From NCBI GenBank assembly GCA_029268325.1, contig JAJUGC010000059.1:1-9290 (forward strand): DNA of 9,290 nt. Reading direction: 5' to 3'. Each line of letters opens with the position of its first letter. Position 1 is the first letter of the stretch. The notes beneath the pieces were generated by a model. It did no database searches. It was not told where the DNA came from and saw nothing but the letters and a program-made list of their open reading frames with translations. A program made the translations under genes and the position numbers. Source of the stretch: Gammaproteobacteria bacterium (GTDB lineage: Bacteria; Pseudomonadota; Gammaproteobacteria; Pseudomonadales; Oleiphilaceae). This document shows positions 6,185-9,290 of this stretch, piece after piece.

Positions 6185-7249
6185 ATGGCTCTGATTAGCT
6201 TGCGACAACTGCTGGACCACGCCGCCGAGTTCGGCTACGGCGTCCCGGCTTTTAACGTGAACAACCTGGAACAGATGCGCGCCATCATGGAAGCGGCGGA
6301 TAAGACCGACAGTCCGGTGATTGTCCAGGCCTCTGCTGGTGCCCGCAAATACGCCGGTGCGCCTTTTCTGCGCCACTTGATCCTGGCGGCTGTGGAAGAG
6401 TTCCCCCACATTCCCGTGGTCATGCACCAGGACCATGGTACTTCGCCGGCGGTGTGCCAGCGCTCCATCCAGCTGGGCTTCTCCTCAGTGATGATGGATG
6501 GCTCCCTGGGTGAAGACGGCAAAACGCCGATGGACTATGACTACAACGTACGGGTCACCCGCCAGGTGGTCGAAATGGCCCACGCTTGTGGCGTTTCCGT
6601 GGAAGGTGAGCTGGGTTGTTTGGGCTCTCTCGAAACCGGGCAGGCGGGAGAGGAAGACGGCATTGGTGCGGAAGGTACCCTGGATCTGGAGCAGATGCTG
6701 ACGGATCCGGAAGAAGCCGCCCAGTTTGTGAAAGCCACCAAGGTGGATGCCCTGGCCATTGCCATCGGTACCAGCCATGGTGCCTACAAGTTTACCCGTC
6801 CGCCCACGGGGGATATTCTGGCCATCGACCGGATCAAGGAGATCCATAAGCGCATCCCGAACACGCACCTGGTCATGCACGGCTCTTCTTCTGTACCCCA
6901 GGAGTGGCTGGCAGTGATCAATGAGTTCGGCGGCGATATCAAGGAAACCTACGGCGTACCCGTGGAGGAAATCGTTGAGGGCATCAAGTATGGCGTGCGC
7001 AAGGTCAACATCGATACCGACCTGCGTCTGGCGTCCACCGGTGCCATCCGGCGCTACCTGGCTACCCATAAGTCGGAATTCGATCCGCGTAAATATCTGG
7101 CGGAATCGGTCAAGGCCATGCGCGATATCTGTATCGCCCGTTACGAGGCCTTTGGGGCTGCCGGCCAGGCATCCAAGATCAAACCCATCTCACTGGAGCG
7201 CATGTCTGAGCTTTATGAGAAGGGCGAGCTGGATCCCCAAGTCAACTAA
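6185..7249 (+). CDS. fba: Class II fructose-bisphosphate aldolase (354-residue subtype)
   Basis: This zinc-dependent aldolase reversibly splits fructose 1,6-bisphosphate into dihydroxyacetone phosphate and glyceraldehyde 3-phosphate. The protein begins with the class II signature GYGVPAFNVNN (17-27). Catalytic Asp83 and zinc ligand His84 stand in HQDHG, with the other likely zinc ligands His198 (GTSHGAYK) and His232 (VMHGSSS). The dihydroxyacetone-phosphate site is seen in KVNIDTDLR (273-281). The length and the insert ETYGVPVEEIVEGIKYG fit the subtype known from Pseudomonas and Calvin-cycle operons rather than the 359-residue E. coli FbaA type. AAGGG lies about nine bases before the ATG. The gap to pgk is 40 bases with no terminator. 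Tagatose-bisphosphate aldolase is a related alternative, but the glycolytic context makes it unlikely. Confidence 0.96.
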   Translation: MALISLRQLLDHAAEFGYGVPAFNVNNLEQMRAIMEAADKTDSPVIVQASAGARKYAGAPFLRHLILAAVEEFPHIPVVMHQDHGTSPAVCQRSIQLGFSSVMMDGSLGEDGKTPMDYDYNVRVTRQVVEMAHACGVSVEGELGCLGSLETGQAGEEDGIGAEGTLDLEQMLTDPEEAAQFVKATKVDALAIAIGTSHGAYKFTRPPTGDILAIDRIKEIHKRIPNTHLVMHGSSSVPQEWLAVINEFGGDIKETYGVPVEEIVEGIKYGVRKVNIDTDLRLASTGAIRRYLATHKSEFDPRKYLAESVKAMRDICIARYEAFGAAGQASKIKPISLERMSELYEKGELDPQVN

Positions 7250-7270
7250 CGGCTGATTCCGTTAGGACTC

Positions 7271-7288
7271 CAGGCTCTTGGTAGCCTG
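7271..7288 (+). repeat. Small hairpin downstream of fba
   Basis: CAGGCT (7271-7276) and AGCCTG (7283-7288) form a perfect 6-bp stem with a six-base loop, 21 bases after the fba stop. There is no T-run after it. It may protect the message end or be fortuitous. Confidence 0.35.
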
Positions 7289-7322
7289 TACGAAGAAGGC
7301 TGTTTGGAAGAATAGCGGATTG

Positions 7323-7355
7323 TTGGCCGGAACAGCGTAAGGTTGTTCCGGCCAA
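7323..7355 (+). terminator. Strong hairpin after fba, probable terminator of the tkt-epd-pgk-fba unit
   Basis: A perfect 12-bp stem is formed by 7323-7334 and 7344-7355 around a nine-base loop. The sequence after it, TTCGTATTCT, is T-rich but not a clean tract, so termination may be incomplete. It is the only strong stem between fba and the hydrolase gene. Confidence 0.6.
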
Positions 7356-7394
7356 TTCGTATTCTGTCGTGTTCCACTGTTCCGGACTCTGTTC

Positions 7395-8411
7395 ATGCGT
7401 TTGTTGGATGACTCTGATCGTCGTACGCCTACACCTCCCAATTTTTATTGGAAACGCCAGGAACTGGTCGAACAGCTACGGCCTATAGACTTTGACAGCC
7501 AACAGCAGCTGTCAGAGATCGAGCGTAATTACTGCGCTTACTACCGCATTGATATGGAGTCCCGCCTGCCGGGCGTGAGCCATCGGCTCGGCTACTTTGA
7601 AAGCCTGGGATACCGGGTGGCCATGCATGTGTATGCCCCTGAGCAGGCCCGCGGGACGGTTTTGGTCCTGCATGGCTATTTCGACCATGCCGGTCTCTAT
7701 GGCCATCTGATCCGGGACTTGCTGCAGCAGGGGCTGGCTGTGGTGATCTACGACTTGCCGGGCCATGGAATATCGTCCGGCGATCCGGTGTCGATCCGCA
7801 AGTTCGAAGACTACCAGCAGGTGCTGGACAGTTGCGTGGAGACTTGCCGTAACCACCTGCCACGACCCTGGTATGCGGTGGGCCAGAGTACCGGCGCTGC
7901 CGTACTGCTGGATCACTTGTTGTCCCGTCGCAATCCCCAGGAGCTGTTTCGGCACTGGGTGTTGCTGGCTCCTCTGGTGCGGCCGGCCAGATACCGGAAA
8001 GCGGTGCTGTTGCATACCCTGTTATCGCCTTTTGTGCGGACCTGGAAACGGGCTTTCTCGGAAAACTCCAATGACTCGAGCTTTATCCGCTTCGTCCGCC
8101 GCCACGATCCCTTGCAGTCCCAGGTACTGTCCGTGGAGTGGGTGACGGCGTTGCGTAAGTGGGTCAAACGGATCGAGGCCATGCCGCCAATTGAGGCGCA
8201 GGTAACAATTGTGCAAGGCAAACAGGACACCACTGTGGATTGGCGCCATAATTTGCGAGTATTGCGCACCAAATTCCCCGGTGTGGCAATTCACTATTTG
8301 CCACAGGGGCGTCATCATCTGGTGAATGAGTCCCAGGAGTTGAGAGAGCAGATCTTTGCAATCATCAGGACTAAATTTGCTGCTGAGCGCGAAACCCCAA
8401 GCTCGGATTGA
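7395..8411 (+). CDS. Alpha/beta hydrolase, serine hydrolase of the monoacylglycerol lipase/lysophospholipase type
   Basis: The 338-residue protein has an alpha/beta hydrolase fold from about residue 70 to 330. The oxyanion-hole turn is VLHGYFDHAG (91-100), followed by DLPGHGISSG (120-129) and the nucleophile elbow GQSTG with Ser165. A likely acid is Asp278 in VQGKQDTTV, and the catalytic His is His308 in GRHHLVNE. A cap region lies at roughly 195-255. The first 65 residues (MRLLDDSDRR onward, rich in charged residues) precede the core and I do not recognise them. No signal peptide or membrane segment is seen, so it is probably cytoplasmic. No Shine-Dalgarno is apparent before the ATG at 7395, but no better start is nearby. 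The substrate is unknown; an ester or lipid is likely from the family. It is separated from fba by a probable terminator and need not share its regulation. Confidence 0.85.
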   Translation: MRLLDDSDRRTPTPPNFYWKRQELVEQLRPIDFDSQQQLSEIERNYCAYYRIDMESRLPGVSHRLGYFESLGYRVAMHVYAPEQARGTVLVLHGYFDHAGLYGHLIRDLLQQGLAVVIYDLPGHGISSGDPVSIRKFEDYQQVLDSCVETCRNHLPRPWYAVGQSTGAAVLLDHLLSRRNPQELFRHWVLLAPLVRPARYRKAVLLHTLLSPFVRTWKRAFSENSNDSSFIRFVRRHDPLQSQVLSVEWVTALRKWVKRIEAMPPIEAQVTIVQGKQDTTVDWRHNLRVLRTKFPGVAIHYLPQGRHHLVNESQELREQIFAIIRTKFAAERETPSSD

Positions 8412-8430
8412 GGGGTAATGATGGGCCCCT
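8411..8430 (+). repeat. Short inverted repeat after the hydrolase gene
   Basis: AGGGG (8411-8415, overlapping the stop codon) can pair with CCCCT (8426-8430) around a ten-base loop. No T-run follows, so it is at best a weak transcript-end structure. The rest of the 52-base gap holds the ribosome binding site of the next gene and no convincing promoter. Confidence 0.25.
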
Positions 8431-8454
8431 ACAAGACGAGAGCAAAATAACTTT

Positions 8455-8459
8455 GGAGG
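8455..8459 (+). promoter_or_regulatory. Ribosome binding site with two possible starts for the OmpA-like lipoprotein
   Basis: GGAGG lies four bases before an in-frame GTG (8464) and ten bases before an ATG (8470). Neither spacing is ideal, so the site does not decide the start. The ATG gives a cleaner lipoprotein signal (MKKYWIS), and both starts keep the same lipobox. Confidence 0.7.
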
Positions 8460-8469
8460 CTTTGTGAAT

Positions 8470-9129
8470 ATGAAGAAGTACTGGATTTCCGCTGTTGTAG
8501 CTGTATCTATGCTGGGCGGCTGTGCCACTTATGATCCGTATACAGGAGAGAAAAAGGTTGCCAAAGCCACCTCCGGTGCTGCAATCGGCGCAGTAGCCGG
8601 TGCCGTGATCGGTGCCGCTACCTCCAGTAAGAGCGACCGCGGCAAGGGCGCCTTGATCGGAGCGGCTGCTGGTGGTGCCGTGGGTGGCGGTGTGGGCTAC
8701 TACATGGATCGCCAGGAAGCCCAACTGCGCCAACAGCTGGAAGGCACTGGGGTGCGGGTACAGCGTAATGGCAATGAGATTACCTTGATCATGCCGGGCA
8801 ATATCACCTTTGCCACCGGCCGTTCAGAGATTCGTGCCGACTTCTACGATGTGCTGAATTCCGTGGCGTTGGTGCTGAAAGAGTTCAAGGACACGGCCAT
8901 TCAGGTTAGCGGCCATACGGACTCGACCGGTGGCGCGGCGTTGAACCAGCGCCTGAGTGAAGAGCGTGCCGCCAGTGTGGGCAGTTATCTGCGCACACAA
9001 GGCATTGCTGCCGGCCGTATCCAGACCGTGGGTTATGGCCCGCGTCAGCCGATTGCCAGCAATGATACTGAAGCAGGTCGGGCCGCCAACCGCCGGGTTG
9101 AGCTGCACCTGGTTCCGCTGCAGCAATAA
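8470..9129 (+). CDS. OmpA-family outer-membrane lipoprotein with glycine-zipper region (YiaD-like)
   Basis: A lipoprotein signal peptide (MKKYWISAVVAVSMLGGC) ends in the lipobox LGGC, with Cys18 the lipidated residue. No Asp follows the Cys, so outer-membrane sorting is expected. Next come two glycine-zipper stretches (about 36-50 and 59-77: SGAAIGAVAGAVIGAA and GALIGAAAGGAVGGGVGYY), which can insert in or associate with membrane, then a helical linker and a C-terminal OmpA domain (about 105-215). The domain has HTDSTG with Asp151 and, fifteen residues later, Arg166 in LSEERA. This is the spacing of the diaminopimelate-binding Asp/Arg pair in OmpA proteins, followed by AANRRVEL. The protein therefore probably tethers the outer membrane to peptidoglycan. 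It has 219 residues from the ATG, or 221 from a GTG at 8464. It resembles E. coli YiaD in layout. A strong terminator follows, 23 bases after the stop. Confidence 0.9.
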   Translation: MKKYWISAVVAVSMLGGCATYDPYTGEKKVAKATSGAAIGAVAGAVIGAATSSKSDRGKGALIGAAAGGAVGGGVGYYMDRQEAQLRQQLEGTGVRVQRNGNEITLIMPGNITFATGRSEIRADFYDVLNSVALVLKEFKDTAIQVSGHTDSTGGAALNQRLSEERAASVGSYLRTQGIAAGRIQTVGYGPRQPIASNDTEAGRAANRRVELHLVPLQQ

Positions 9130-9152
9130 CTGCTTTTCCAGGCAAAGAAAAA

Positions 9153-9183
9153 GCCCCGATGGTTTGACCGTCGGGGCTTTTTT
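9153..9183 (+). terminator. Strong intrinsic terminator, possibly bidirectional
   Basis: GCCCCGATGGT (9153-9163) pairs with ACCGTCGGGGC (9167-9177) over 11 positions including one G-U, around a three-base loop. It is followed by six T and preceded by five A (9148-9152). It ends the lipoprotein transcript. The A-run on the other side would give a T-tract on the minus strand, so it could also stop leftward transcription. Confidence 0.93.
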
Positions 9184-9184
9184 G

Positions 9185-9253
9185 TTTGCCCGGCGAAGCC
9201 GGCAAACCCGGCCATCTGAAAGAAGATGGCGTCACCCCGACTGAGGGGAAGAC
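9185..9253. repeat. Cluster of three consecutive hairpins after the terminator
   Basis: Hairpin one: TTTGCC-GGC against GCCGGCAAA (9185-9206) with one bulged C and a GAA loop. Hairpin two: GCCATCT (9211-9217) against AGATGGC (9224-9230), loop GAAAGA. Hairpin three: CCCC (9235-9238) against GGGG (9245-9248) with an outer GTC/GAC. Short direct repeats GCGTCAC (9229-9235 and 9270-9276) and CCGACTG (9237-9243 and 9257-9263) overlap the right half. No gene is seen from 9130 to the right edge. The cluster could be an extragenic repeat, the leader of a gene beyond the window, or a small RNA. I cannot tell which. Confidence 0.4.
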
Positions 9254-9290
9254 AATCCGACTGGCAAGGGCGTCACTGGCCAACGGTGGG

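Noticed and set aside
9185..9290. A c-di-GMP (GEMM) or cobalamin riboswitch
   Set aside because: GGCAAACC and GAAA occur, but the required GACGCAAAGC-type element is missing. The fragments GGGGAA, AATCCG and CAACGGT lack the spacing and the CGGTG part of the cobalamin core.

Overview
The window is a stretch of core metabolism from a moderately GC-rich gammaproteobacterium. The gene order is metK, an ArsR/methyltransferase fusion, tkt, epd, pgk and fba. From memory this is the arrangement seen in Pseudomonas and relatives such as Marinobacter, and the class II aldolase is the 354-residue subtype typical of that group. The genus cannot be fixed by eye.

Left part (1-1641, minus strand): the first 124 codons of metK (S-adenosylmethionine synthase) run off the left edge. 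Upstream of it lies a 223-base gap holding several stem-loops, then a regulator that joins an ArsR-type winged helix to a SAM-dependent methyltransferase domain. The regulator appears to have a promoter placed so that its mRNA would be leaderless, with an AT-rich palindrome just upstream of it, in the divergent gap before tkt.

Centre (1804-7249, plus strand): tkt-epd-pgk-fba are co-directional with gaps of 38, 112 and 40 bases and no convincing terminator between them, so they probably form one transcription unit. Transketolase makes or uses erythrose 4-phosphate. Epd oxidises it towards pyridoxal phosphate. Pgk and Fba carry lower glycolysis and gluconeogenesis. A 12-bp hairpin follows fba.

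Right part (7395-9290, plus strand): an alpha/beta hydrolase of unknown substrate, then a small outer-membrane lipoprotein with a glycine-zipper region and an OmpA peptidoglycan-binding domain. This gene ends at a very strong intrinsic terminator, followed by three back-to-back hairpins in the last 100 bases, where no gene is visible.

The protein-coding content is ordinary. The part most worth following up is the metK leader: two of its stems are better paired as metK-sense RNA (G-U) than as the opposite strand (A-C), which suggests a structured, possibly regulatory, RNA. No gap exceeds 300 bases.
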